DNA of 42,547 nucleotides. It comes from an uncultured Flavobacteriales bacterium (GTDB lineage: Bacteria > Bacteroidota > Bacteroidia > Flavobacteriales_G > Salibacteraceae). Of the stretch, positions 1 to 7,994 are shown one piece after another (the stretch's first letter is position 1; every line of letters begins with the position of its first letter). The DNA lies in NCBI GenBank assembly GCA_937899835.1, contig CALCCE010000209.1:1-42547 (forward strand). The letters are read 5' to 3'. Under the pieces are notes generated by a model that worked only from the letters and a program-made list of their open reading frames with translations, ran no database searches and was not told where the DNA came from. The position numbers and the translations under genes were made by a program.

Positions 1-2476
1 GAGGCAAAAGGCAATGGCGGTCAACCGCAGGGTGGCAATCGATTTGAAAAGAAAAAGATTGTCGGTACCGCACTTGCTCCAATTGCAGGTAGTTCGACAA
101 AAAGTCCATTTCTTTTTGAATGGAGATGCCACGTTGCCTCGAAAAACTCAAGCTTTCGCGGATCAGCTTAGCGAAATTTCCCAAAAAGCGGTGCGCCTCT
201 GCCGATTTGCCCTTTGTAATATAACTCTGCACTGCATTTAAGGAATTGAAGATGAAGTGAGGGTTCATTTGGGTTTTCAAAATGGCGAGTTCGGCCTTTT
301 GAAGCAAAACGCCTTGCGTGGCCAACCGCCGGATGTGTCGAATCCTCCAATAGCTGAGCCCAATAAGCAACAAGGCGGTTATACCAACCATGGCAACTTT
401 AAAGAGCGTTGTTTGGCTGTAGTGGGGTTGAATGCTAAAACGGACCGTTTTTACTGGACACCAAACCCCAAAAAAGTTTTGGCATTGCAGTTCAAATCGA
501 TATCCTCCAGGTTTGAGGTTGGTCCACTGCACCAAACGTTCGTTGGTGAAAGACCATGCCTTGTAGGCTGCTTCACCCTCCGCCAACCGAAAACGGTAGC
601 TGTGTTGGCCCTTCGGAGGCTTATGGTGGGTAATGCCCGTGTAGTGGATGCGCAAATCATTTTGGTAATGCGGCAGTTCAAAATAGTTGTCAGCTGTAGG
701 GTGTAAGGTGTCTTTACCCACTACCACATGGTGGAGCATAAGGCGAGGAGCCGGTGCCTGCATTCTTTGTTGCTGGGGACGAAAACGAACCACACCCTTG
801 TTGGTTGCTACCCATAAATAGTCCTTCCAAAAACACAGATCCAGAATGTAAGAATCAGGAAAACCATTCTCAATGGAGAAGATGGCAACAGAATCGATAC
901 GCAAGGGGGCTGTATCTTGCAGGCCAATACGGTAAAGCCCTTCGCTGCTGGCCACCCAAAGAGTAGTGTCATTTTCTAAGAACAATCGGTTTACAAATCG
1001 TCCCTTGAGTTTAGGGTGCTGTAAGCGCAAAAAAGCCGCTTCCGATTGGTAGTAAATGCCTTGGGTAAGTGTTCCAACAAATAATCTTCCACGGGAGCTT
1101 TGGCACAAATCGCTGATGTAGGGGCGTTGGCCCAGCAAAGTTTGTTTCACCACTTTCAATTTGTTGGTGCCCTCTTCGGTTTGGCAGTGCAACAAGCCTT
1201 TTCGGGTGCCCACCCACAAAGCAGTACTATCCGGTAGAAGCGCCCTCGGATTGATTTTAATAGAGGTATCCGACTGGTTAAACAAGGAATCGGTAAATAT
1301 TTTTAGGCTACGTGAGCCTATCGAAAGCCCCTTTCCTTGCCAGGTCCAATGGAACCGTTTGGGTAAACGGGAAGCGCTTAATGCTTGTTGAATGCGGTTG
1401 GCTTGAATCGCCTGTAGGGCATTTTGTGATGGAAGGTCAGTCAGCGATAGGGAAAACAAGGAATCGACGTGGTGCAGTGCCAACAACTCTTGGGGCTGTG
1501 CCACAAAAAGCAGTTGATGCTCCTGTGGTTCTAACTGTTGAATAGCATATTTCTCTAAACGGACGATTCCCTCCAGGTGTGCCGACCGAATAAGCCTTAC
1601 GCCTCTACCAATGGTGGTGAGCCAGGTGTTGCCTTCCCGGTCATGAAGGATAGACGATATCCCGGTGCCATGAAATACCCACTTAGCCCTTGAGGTGTCC
1701 GCAAGTGGTTGCATGCAAAGCCCCTGGTCGGTACCTATCCATATCCGCGATTCGTTGTCCATGCTGAGGTCCAAAAGCCGTTTGGGAGAATGACTGTGAG
1801 CATTCAAGACCTTTTTGAGCCAACTTTTGGAGGAGGGGGCCAGCGAGTCGCTTCCTTGCAAAAGCAAGTTTAATACCCGCTCATCAGATGTGGACTGAGG
1901 CGTATAATAGAAGGTAAAACCAGTGCCATTTTTATTTTGATTCCGCAAATACGGAATGCGTTGGAGGTTGGGAAAATTGTGGGGCAATGGACGAATGCTT
2001 CCATTTTTTTTGTGCACCGCAAAGAAGCGTTGGGTTTGAACAACAGTCAGATAAAGCCATGCGGTATCGGCTTGGAGCACTTCAATCCAATTGCCGGGAG
2101 AAAGTTGCGTTTGGATAGTAGAATTAAAGGCAAATGGCCGAAAGGCCCTGCCGTCGTAAAAACTCAAACTTCCATCAAAACCATTGACCCAAAAGGTGTT
2201 GCTGTCCTCCTTGAAAAATTGAAAATTGGTATTGAAGGCCAGCCCATTTTCTGTGGAAAAGAGTTGAAAAGTGTAGCTGTCAAAACAAGCAATCCCCCGA
2301 TCGGTGGTAAACCACAAACGGCCTTCTTCGTCTTCCATGGCATCATACACCTCATTGCTGGGCAAGCCTTCGGTAGTAGTGAAAGCTTGAAACAGCGGGT
2401 ATTGCCCCCAGCCGGTAAGTTGGGTACCAATCAATAGTAGCACAAGAAGTTTCCCCTTAGGCAAAAGGTAGTACAT
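1..2476 (-). CDS. LytS-type sensor histidine kinase with beta-propeller sensor (3' end off window)
   Basis: One reading frame stays open from an ATG at 2476 to the left edge (about 825 residues); an in-frame TAA three codons upstream fixes the start. Residues 1-25 form a signal peptide. Several two-component-regulator propeller blades follow (for example RLWFTTDRGIACFD, RIWIGTDQGL, ALWVGTRKGL, YLWVATNKGV). Next come a Y_Y_Y-like domain (about 590-690), one membrane segment (KVAMVGITALLLIGLSYW) and the His_kinase core with its phospho-acceptor motif QMNPHFIFNSLN. The window ends before the ATPase domain. In this family the propeller senses outside the inner membrane and signals to a LytTR response regulator, often the next gene, which would lie left of the window. 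The ligand cannot be told. No terminator or promoter of consensus type is clear upstream. Confidence 0.9.
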   Translation of the reverse strand, partial: MYYLLPKGKLLVLLLIGTQLTGWGQYPLFQAFTTTEGLPSNEVYDAMEDEEGRLWFTTDRGIACFDSYTFQLFSTENGLAFNTNFQFFKEDSNTFWVNGFDGSLSFYDGRAFRPFAFNSTIQTQLSPGNWIEVLQADTAWLYLTVVQTQRFFAVHKKNGSIRPLPHNFPNLQRIPYLRNQNKNGTGFTFYYTPQSTSDERVLNLLLQGSDSLAPSSKSWLKKVLNAHSHSPKRLLDLSMDNESRIWIGTDQGLCMQPLADTSRAKWVFHGTGISSILHDREGNTWLTTIGRGVRLIRSAHLEGIVRLEKYAIQQLEPQEHQLLFVAQPQELLALHHVDSLFSLSLTDLPSQNALQAIQANRIQQALSASRLPKRFHWTWQGKGLSIGSRSLKIFTDSLFNQSDTSIKINPRALLPDSTALWVGTRKGLLHCQTEEGTNKLKVVKQTLLGQRPYISDLCQSSRGRLFVGTLTQGIYYQSEAAFLRLQHPKLKGRFVNRLFLENDTTLWVASSEGLYRIGLQDTAPLRIDSVAIFSIENGFPDSYILDLCFWKDYLWVATNKGVVRFRPQQQRMQAPAPRLMLHHVVVGKDTLHPTADNYFELPHYQNDLRIHYTGITHHKPPKGQHSYRFRLAEGEAAYKAWSFTNERLVQWTNLKPGGYRFELQCQNFFGVWCPVKTVRFSIQPHYSQTTLFKVAMVGITALLLIGLSYWRIRHIRRLATQGVLLQKAELAILKTQMNPHFIFNSLNAVQSYITKGKSAEAHRFLGNFAKLIRESLSFSRQRGISIQKEMDFLSNYLQLEQVRYRQSFSFQIDCHPAVDRHCLLP

Positions 2477-2513
2477 GGTTGGTTAGCCGATCTGCATATT
2501 TTTCAAGGTGTTC

Positions 2514-2569
2514 CAATCCAAATAGTGGGCTTGGATTGAAACCGGGAGATATCGGCCGGGAAATCTCCC
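2514..2569. repeat. Two adjacent inverted repeats upstream of the sensor kinase
   Basis: CAATCCAA (2514-2521) pairs with TTGGATTG (2531-2538) across 9 bases. Directly beside it GGGAGAT (2544-2550) pairs with ATCTCCC (2563-2569) across 12 bases. Both lie 38-93 bases before the kinase ATG, in the region expected to hold its promoter or leader. They could be operators or leader hairpins; the sequence alone does not decide. Confidence 0.4.
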
Positions 2570-2651
2570 TACTAAGAAAACGCTCAGCTGCTTCTTGAGG
2601 TTAGGGAGTGGAGGTGGTCAGTCTGTCCATCCGCTTATAAATTGGAAGCAG

Positions 2652-3190
2652 CAAAGTGCTGTTGCATAAAAAATTCCACGCCACATTCTTGGTGTCATAA
2701 TGAAGATGCACCATATTGGTTACACATTTTTTTGACTCCATACCTATTCACCAGAAGGTGCACCACAGATCAGGGCCGCAAAAAGTGTTGCGTGAAAAAA
2801 ATCCGCGCAACACTTCCGATTGCATCGCAGATGTGCACCACTTTTAGGTCCTTGATTTTAGTTCACAGCCCTTTTCAGCCGCTAACGCACCACAGGGTTC
2901 TGTTTCAAAAAGTGTTGCGTGAAAAAAATCCGCGCAACACTTCCGATTGCATCGCAGATGTGCACCACTTTTAGGTCCTTGATTTTAGTTCACAGCCCTT
3001 TCAGCCGCTAACGCACCACCATGTTCTGTTTCAAAAAGTGTTGCGTGAAAAAAATCCACGCAACACACCCGGTTGCATCGCGGATGTGCACCACTTTTTG
3101 GTCCTTCTTTTTAGTGTCAGCCCTTTTCAATCGCTAATGCACCGCCGGTTTCGGCTACACAAAGTGTTGCATGAATATTATTCCGCGCAG
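2652..3190. repeat. Tandem array of 126-127 bp repeats with internal hairpins
   Basis: Units begin at about 2653, 2780, 2907, 3033 and 3159 (periods 127, 127, 126, 126). The second and third are nearly identical, the fourth is moderately diverged, the first is strongly diverged and the fifth breaks off after about 30 bases. Units 2-4 start with AAAAAGTGTTGCG and carry a stem GTGTTGCG/CGCAACAC, followed by a conserved GATGTGCACCACTTTT block and a CACAGCCCTTT block. In unit 4 the stem extends perfectly to GTGTTGCGTG/CACGCAACAC, while units 2 and 3 have a T.G pair at the ninth step. The array lies between the terminator of the CDP-sugar operon and the next minus-strand gene. No protein family is seen in any frame. 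Confidence 0.85.
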
Positions 3191-3212
3191 CTGATGGAAA
3201 TGAGATTTCTTA

Positions 3213-3246
3213 AAACAAAAAAGGCCATCTCTTCCGAGACGGCCTT
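3213..3246 (-). terminator. Rho-independent terminator of the CDP-sugar operon
   Basis: On the minus strand AAGGCCGTCTC and GAGATGGCCTT form an 11-bp stem with a GGAA loop (one G.T pair), followed by a T-rich tract. It starts 27 bases after the stop codon of the last operon gene. Confidence 0.85.
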
Positions 3247-3272
3247 TCCAAAAAAATGTATGCGATCGGTTG

Positions 3273-4487
3273 TTAAAACTGCTTAAGGAAATCCTCGGTA
3301 CAGTTTTTCACGTGGTTGATCATTTCATCATTAAGCCCATGGTGACAGGCCAACAATATTCCTCCCCGCATTACCCGATCAGACTCGGGATAACCGTTGG
3401 ACGATTCTTTGCGCGCTACTTTGGCAAAACCAGGTTGGCGTAAAATGTTTCCGGTGAAAACCGTCCGGGTTTGAATGCCTCGTTTTTCGAGGAAAATTTG
3501 CATTTCAGTCCGCTTGAAGGGCGCTTCATCGCGAATGGTGAGGGCAGTGGCCAACCAACCGGTGCGGTAACCTTCAATTTGCTTGGGCAAAATGAACCAA
3601 TCTTCGTATTTCTTGAAGAAGTCCGACATCGTAGCGAGGTTTTTCTCCCGTTCGGTGATGTTCTGTTGCAATTTGTTCAATTGCACCAAACCGAAAGCAG
3701 CGCCCATTTCAGAAGGCTCTACATTGTAGCCCAGGTCTTCGAAAACAAACTTGGCATCGTAAGGCACTCCGTCCACTTCCACGTTGAAGCGGTTCTCAAT
3801 TTTTTCAGACTCTACAAACAGGGAAGAGCTCCGACCCCAGCTGCGCAACAACTTGGCCCGGCGGGCCATTTCATCATCACGAACGCAGATCATACCGCCA
3901 TTTCCTCCGGCGTTGATCACGTGCGAGCCATAAAAACTGGTGGTGCTGATTTCCGAAAAACGACCAGCACTTTCTCCGTCAATGGTAGCGCCCAGCGTGT
4001 CGGCTGAATCTTCTACCACAATGAGGTTGTACTTGTCGGCAATGGCACGCAACTTTTTCCAATCGGGCAAGTTGCCGATCAGGTTGGGTACAAAAATGGC
4101 CTTGGTCTTGTCGGTGATCATTTCTTCCACCAAATCCGCATCAATGTTGTAAGTACCTGCTTCGCAGTCTACAAATGATGGAATCAAACCTTGGCGGGCC
4201 ATAGGGGCCACTGTGGTAGAAAAGGTGAGGGCAGGAGTGATGATCTCATCTCCCGGACTCAGGCCCAAAAGCTCTGTAGCCAGGTAGTTGGCCGAGCTTC
4301 CGGAATTCACCATGATGCCGTGCTTCTTGTCGTAAAGTGTCGACACCCGTTCTTCCATTTCCCGAACGTGTTTTCCCATTTGGGTCGTCGTGCGAAGCAC
4401 ATTCAAAACGGCTTCGATCTCTTCTTCTCCGTGTACGCTTTTTCCATAAGGAACCGAAAGGTACTGTTGTGCGGTTTCCATGCTCAT
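3273..4487 (-). CDS. PLP-dependent sugar 3-dehydratase, E1/RfbH-ColD type (DegT/DnrJ fold)
   Basis: This 404-residue protein has the DegT/DnrJ/EryC1/StrS fold, but the PLP-anchoring lysine is replaced. The usual FYPGK motif reads FYGSH, placing His189 at the lysine position. That substitution marks the 3-dehydratases (CDP-4-keto-6-deoxyglucose 3-dehydratase E1/RfbH and GDP-sugar ColD) rather than aminotransferases. Other family blocks are visible: NSGSSANYLA, VVEDSADTLGA, GGNGGM, and TRTVFTGNILRQPGF. The E1 cysteines that hold a [2Fe-2S] cluster are absent: the stretch after SWGR reads SSSLFVESEKIENRF. It is the last gene of the rfbF-rfbG operon, 10 bases after the reductase, so the substrate is probably a CDP-4-keto-6-deoxyhexose. 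Start could be codon 1 or the Met at codon 3. An RfbH name would imply the Fe-S enzyme, so no symbol is given. Confidence 0.85.
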   Translation of the reverse strand: MSMETAQQYLSVPYGKSVHGEEEIEAVLNVLRTTTQMGKHVREMEERVSTLYDKKHGIMVNSGSSANYLATELLGLSPGDEIITPALTFSTTVAPMARQGLIPSFVDCEAGTYNIDADLVEEMITDKTKAIFVPNLIGNLPDWKKLRAIADKYNLIVVEDSADTLGATIDGESAGRFSEISTTSFYGSHVINAGGNGGMICVRDDEMARRAKLLRSWGRSSSLFVESEKIENRFNVEVDGVPYDAKFVFEDLGYNVEPSEMGAAFGLVQLNKLQQNITEREKNLATMSDFFKKYEDWFILPKQIEGYRTGWLATALTIRDEAPFKRTEMQIFLEKRGIQTRTVFTGNILRQPGFAKVARKESSNGYPESDRVMRGGILLACHHGLNDEMINHVKNCTEDFLKQF

Positions 4488-4497
4488 CTATCTTGTC

Positions 4498-5376
4498 TTA
4501 CTGTGGGAATTCTTGGTTGAGGTAATCGTTGATGCTTGTGAAGGCAAATTCTGGATATTCAGTGGCAAACTTCAAGCCTACAAACCCTCCAATAAGTGGC
4601 CTGGTGGCCGCTTGATTCAGCGAGGGCGTGTCAATTGGCGTCAAAGTTACATTATTCGCTCCGAAGTGGCGCACCACTTTGTGTGCCAGATGATAGCGAT
4701 TCAAAAAGTCGGTAGAAGCCACACCGTAGATGCCAGATTTTTTATCCGCCAACAGGCGATAAGCCATTCGTGCAATGTCGTAGGCATTGACCGGAGTAGC
4801 ATATTGGTCGTAGGGTAGTTGCAATTCAAAGGCCACGCCTGCTTGCAATTGCTTCACCAAACGGGCCACAAAATTCTTTCCGCGAATCTCGTTGCCATAA
4901 ACGTTGGTAATGCGCAACACCAGAGAGCCGGGTACTTCTTGCAGCACCAGTTGTTCAGCCTCCAGCTTATGGCGACCATATACGTTCAGAGGATTTACCA
5001 CATCTTCTTCCCGGTAAGGCCCCTGAGTACCATCGAAAACATAGTCAGTGGAAGTATACACCAGCCGGGCTCCGTATTTCTTACAAAGCCGAATGGCCTC
5101 TTTGGCCGATTGCACCGTCTTCAGGTAGCTTTCCTCTGGGTTTTCTTCACAGTAGTCAACCCAGGTGAGGGCACCGCAGTGCACAATCACATCTGGCTGG
5201 AAGGCATCTAAATCGTAATTGTCGGGGTGTTCGAGTTCGAGGGTATTGAAATAAACCGTGCGGTCGGTGGGATAACCCATGTGCGTACCTACGGCAGTAA
5301 CCTTATCCAAAGTTTCAAAATGGTCCAGACAGTTGCCGCCAACCAAACCCGAACCTCCGATGACAAATATTTTCAA
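4498..5376 (-). CDS. NAD(P)-dependent sugar-nucleotide 4-ketoreductase (RmlD-like SDR)
   Basis: This 292-residue protein is an extended short-chain dehydrogenase of the dTDP-4-dehydrorhamnose reductase family. It has the Rossmann motif GGSGLVGG at residues 7-14, the STDYVFDG block at about 109-116 and the catalytic pair Tyr133-x3-Lys137 (YGRHK). It lies in a CDP-sugar operon next to a 3,5-epimerase. The simplest reading is that it reduces the 4-keto group of the epimerised CDP-deoxyhexose, as AscF does in the ascarylose pathway; a TDP substrate cannot be excluded. An 88-base gap separates it from the epimerase gene upstream, the largest in the operon, with no terminator visible there. Confidence 0.85.
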   Translation of the reverse strand: MKIFVIGGSGLVGGNCLDHFETLDKVTAVGTHMGYPTDRTVYFNTLELEHPDNYDLDAFQPDVIVHCGALTWVDYCEENPEESYLKTVQSAKEAIRLCKKYGARLVYTSTDYVFDGTQGPYREEDVVNPLNVYGRHKLEAEQLVLQEVPGSLVLRITNVYGNEIRGKNFVARLVKQLQAGVAFELQLPYDQYATPVNAYDIARMAYRLLADKKSGIYGVASTDFLNRYHLAHKVVRHFGANNVTLTPIDTPSLNQAATRPLIGGFVGLKFATEYPEFAFTSINDYLNQEFPQ

Positions 5377-5464
5377 AATCGATTGTATTGCTTGGCTCTT
5401 CCCAAATCGTCTACCGTAGGTCGATAGCAGTACAAATCAAACCGGGAAAAGTTCATAAACAGGA

Positions 5465-6001
5465 TCAAAAAGGACTTTTAAACTCCGAAAGACCGAGAAA
5501 GCTTTGGTCGCGTGCTGAAACAATTGGGTTTTCCGCCGGCCAATCATAGGCAAAGCTGTCCCAGCGAATGCCGGTGTCGCTATCGGGGTGATACATGGTG
5601 GCGGTGAGGTACACCATACACGTGTTGTCCTCCAACACCACAAAACCGTGTGCAATGCCTTGGGGAATATACACCGCCCGGTAATTGTCTCCACTCAGCT
5701 CCACGGTAGTCGTTTGGCCATAGGTAGGAGAGTCCTTGCGAATGTCGAGCAACACATCGTGCAACTTACCCGAAGTGCAATACACAATCTTTTCGTGCTC
5801 GTGGGGAGGCAATTGAAAATGCATGCCCCGAATCACGCCGGCATGGTTGGTGGAATAGTAACTTTCGTCGAAACGGCCTTGCAGGCCGCGTTGGGTAAAG
5901 GTATCGCGGTGAAAGGTCTTTACAAAAGTGCCCCGGTCGTCACTGGCGTGAAACAGGTCAACCGCAAAAACACCTTCAAGAGCGGTAGAATGAAATTTCA
6001 T
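5465..6001 (-). CDS. Sugar-nucleotide 3,5-epimerase (RmlC-like cupin)
   Basis: The protein (178 residues) matches the dTDP-4-dehydrorhamnose 3,5-epimerase family along its length. It has the block GVIRGMHFQ with the catalytic base His61, Lys71, Tyr137 in the YHPDSDTGIRW block, and the supporting Asp165 in SARDQ. These sit at nearly the same numbers as His63, Lys73, Tyr139 and Asp170 of the Salmonella enzyme. The gene overlaps rfbG by 4 bases, so the two are translationally coupled. In a CDP-glucose-based pathway the enzyme would epimerise at C5 (and possibly C3) of a 4-keto-deoxyhexose, as AscE does. No other TDP-rhamnose genes (rmlA, rmlB) are present in the window. Confidence 0.88.
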   Translation of the reverse strand: MKFHSTALEGVFAVDLFHASDDRGTFVKTFHRDTFTQRGLQGRFDESYYSTNHAGVIRGMHFQLPPHEHEKIVYCTSGKLHDVLLDIRKDSPTYGQTTTVELSGDNYRAVYIPQGIAHGFVVLEDNTCMVYLTATMYHPDSDTGIRWDSFAYDWPAENPIVSARDQSFLGLSEFKSPF

Positions 6002-7071
6002 GAAAAGCCGAAATAATCGCGGATCTGTTTCCGGGTGGTGGCAATCGGGTCTGCTTCAAATTCTTTGTACCATTCGATGGTGGTACGAATGGCCTCGCGG
6101 CTGCGAAATTTGGGTTGCCATTGCAGCATTTTATCCGCTTTGGTGATGTCCAGCATCAACAATCCGGCTTCGTGCGGTTGGTTTTTTAGCGCAGGCGTTT
6201 CAAACGAACCCGAGCCCCAGGCTTCCAGGGCAATCTTCACCAAATCGCCCACCGTAAGGGCATCTTCTTCCACCGGACCAAAATTGAAGGCATCGGCGTA
6301 GGCTTTGCCTTCGGTTGCCATGTAGTGACCGAGTAGCAGGTAGCCTCCAATGGGTTCTAATACATGTTGCCAGGGCCGTACCGCGTTTGGATTGCGCACT
6401 TGCAAGGGCTCACCCGCACGTAGGGCGCGGGCCAAATCGGGCACAATGCGGTTGGCCGACCAATCGCCACCGCCAATCACGTTGCCACTACGCACCGTTG
6501 CCACCCATTTTTGGTGGTCGGTATATTGATCGGGGTGGAAGAAGGACAACCGGTAAGACCGGGTAGCCAGTTCCGCGCAAGCTTTGCTATTACTGTAAGG
6601 ATCGTAGCCCCCCAACTCATCGCTTTCGAGGTAGGGGCGCATCACTTCCTTGTTTTCGTATACTTTGTCGGTAGTGATTACTACCACATTGCAGGGCTTT
6701 TCCAAATGGCGCACTGCATCCAGCAGGTTTACCGTGCCCAGTACATTGGTTTCGTAGGTTTCCACCGGTTCGCGGTACGAATCGATCACCAGGGCCTGAG
6801 CCGCCATGTGAAACACAAAATCGGGTTGAAAGTCGACCAACTCTTTTTTCAGTCGCTCCCGATCCCGGATATCGGCAATCACCGATTCGCAGAGCGCTTC
6901 CCCCTGAATCAAATCAAATAAAGACGGATCTTGGTCGGGCGCCAAGGAGTATCCTTTTACAACCGCTCCCAATTCCTTCAGCATTTGAAGCATCCAGGAA
7001 CCTTTGAAACCGGTGTGGCCGGTGAGAAAAATCCGTTTGCCCTGGTAGCTGGCCTGCAAGTTTTCGATCAT
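5998..7071 (-). CDS. rfbG: CDP-glucose 4,6-dehydratase
   Basis: RfbG converts CDP-glucose to CDP-4-keto-6-deoxyglucose, the branch point to 3,6-dideoxyhexoses. The protein has the RfbG nucleotide-binding motif TGHTGFKGSW at residues 17-26, TTDKVY at about 133-138, and the Tyr-x3-Lys pair YSNSK at about 159-163. The NVIGGGDW and RPWQHVLEP blocks further on are also typical. I chose the ATG at 7071, which overlaps the rfbF stop codon as ATGA and gives 357 residues. An ATG at 7086 in the same frame would add five residues inside rfbF. It is the second gene of the operon. Confidence 0.93.
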   Translation of the reverse strand: MIENLQASYQGKRIFLTGHTGFKGSWMLQMLKELGAVVKGYSLAPDQDPSLFDLIQGEALCESVIADIRDRERLKKELVDFQPDFVFHMAAQALVIDSYREPVETYETNVLGTVNLLDAVRHLEKPCNVVVITTDKVYENKEVMRPYLESDELGGYDPYSNSKACAELATRSYRLSFFHPDQYTDHQKWVATVRSGNVIGGGDWSANRIVPDLARALRAGEPLQVRNPNAVRPWQHVLEPIGGYLLLGHYMATEGKAYADAFNFGPVEEDALTVGDLVKIALEAWGSGSFETPALKNQPHEAGLLMLDITKADKMLQWQPKFRSREAIRTTIEWYKEFEADPIATTRKQIRDYFGFS

Positions 7072-7844
7072 ACCCAGTTTTTCCATTTAGGCGAATCTTC
7101 CCACATTTCATTCAGTTGAACGTTGTCCCGTAGGGTGTCCATGCACTTCCAAAATTCGTGGTGCTTGTAGGCCATCAATTGGCCGTCGGCGGTTAGGTCC
7201 TCCAGCGGTTGGCGCTCAAACATAATATCGTCGGCATCGTCGTGCAGGTAGTTGAAAATGTCGGGCTGGCAAATGAAAAAGCCGCCGTTGATCCAGGCGC
7301 CATCCTCCTTGGGCTTTTCGGCAAACTGGGTCACCTTGTTGGTTGCGTCCAGGCGAATCATGCCAAAACGGCTGCCCGGATTCACGATGGTCATCGTCAC
7401 GTTTTTGCCGTGCGACTGGTGAAAAGCCAGTTGTTCCTTCATATCAATGTTGGAAAGCCCATCACCGTAGGTCAACATAAATGTTTCATTCCCCACGTAG
7501 CGTTGCACACGCTTCAAACGCCCGGCAGTCATGGTTTCTAAACCCGTTTCTACCAAGGTAACTTTGAGCGACTCGGCTTCAGAGTTGTGCACTTCTACCT
7601 GGTTGGTGTCCAGGCTCACCGTAACATCGGCGTTGTGGATGAAATAATTGAGGAAATACTCCTTGATTACATAGCCTTTGTAACCTAGGCAAATGATAAA
7701 CTCGGTGTGGCCAAAAGCAGCGTAGTACTTCATAATGTGCCATAAAATGGGCTTGCCACCGATCTCAACCATAGGCTTTGGACGCAGGTGAGACTCCTCA
7801 GAAATCCGGGTACCTTTTCCCCCGGCGAAAATCACGACTTTCAT
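7068..7844 (-). CDS. rfbF: Glucose-1-phosphate cytidylyltransferase
   Basis: RfbF makes CDP-glucose from CTP and glucose-1-phosphate and so commits sugar to the CDP-dideoxyhexose route. The 258-residue protein starts MKVVIFAGGKGTR, with the nucleotide-binding GGKGTR at residues 8-13. It also has RPKPMVEIGGKPILWHIMK, the YGDGLSN metal-site block, and the WINGGFF and FWKCMDTLRD blocks typical of RfbF. The frame is open 10 codons further upstream (ATG at 7874), but the family starts exactly at the chosen Met, and a promoter box lies inside that extension. First gene of the operon; its stop overlaps the rfbG start. Confidence 0.94.
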   Translation of the reverse strand: MKVVIFAGGKGTRISEESHLRPKPMVEIGGKPILWHIMKYYAAFGHTEFIICLGYKGYVIKEYFLNYFIHNADVTVSLDTNQVEVHNSEAESLKVTLVETGLETMTAGRLKRVQRYVGNETFMLTYGDGLSNIDMKEQLAFHQSHGKNVTMTIVNPGSRFGMIRLDATNKVTQFAEKPKEDGAWINGGFFICQPDIFNYLHDDADDIMFERQPLEDLTADGQLMAYKHHEFWKCMDTLRDNVQLNEMWEDSPKWKNWV

Positions 7845-7871
7845 GCTGAAAATCCCGTTTTTTGGGACGGG

Positions 7872-7879
7872 CAAATATA
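7872..7879 (-). promoter_or_regulatory. -7 promoter box of the CDP-sugar operon
   Basis: TATATTTG on the minus strand matches the Bacteroidota consensus TAnnTTTG and lies 28 bases before the rfbF ATG. No good TTTG is seen at the expected -33 position. The palindrome at 7894-7914 covers that place instead. Confidence 0.6.
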
Positions 7880-7893
7880 GTAAAATCTACCCC

Positions 7894-7914
7894 TGTCATC
7901 AGCCGGTGATGACA
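7894..7914. promoter_or_regulatory. Perfect palindrome, candidate operator between divergent promoters
   Basis: TGTCATCA (7894-7901) and TGATGACA (7907-7914) form a perfect 8-bp inverted repeat around GCCGG. It begins 15 bases upstream of the rfbF -7 box, so it covers the -33 region. That is a natural place for a repressor or activator to bind. The regulator is not identifiable from the window. Confidence 0.5.
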
Positions 7915-7981
7915 TTAAAGCACCAACAAGATAACGTTAGTTAAACTCCTCTGATTTTAGAGGTAAAATCCTGGTGTAGAC

Positions 7982-7989
7982 TACCTTTG
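7982..7989 (+). promoter_or_regulatory. -7 promoter box of the class III aminotransferase
   Basis: TACCTTTG matches TAnnTTTG and ends 5 bases before the chosen ATG at 7995, so the transcript would have almost no leader. A TTTTAG lies about where a -33 element would be. A small inverted repeat CCTCT/AGAGG (7948-7963) overlaps that position. Confidence 0.55.
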
Positions 7990-7994
7990 TGCCC

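Noticed and set aside
257-2437. Plus-strand open frames (257-706, 1937-2437) as genes
   Set aside because: They lie opposite the sensor kinase, whose minus-strand frame is open throughout and full of family motifs.
2652-3190. Retron or other reverse-transcriptase-linked RNA
   Set aside because: No reverse transcriptase gene or msr/msd-like arrangement is in the window.
2642-3286. Two open frames across the 126-bp repeats (110 and 82 codons) as a repeat protein
   Set aside because: The repeat period switches between 127 and 126 bases, so the frame is not kept from unit to unit. No start context, family or signal supports translation.
3273-4487. Ordinary sugar aminotransferase of the DegT family
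   Set aside because: The PLP lysine needed for transamination is replaced by histidine in the FYGSH motif.
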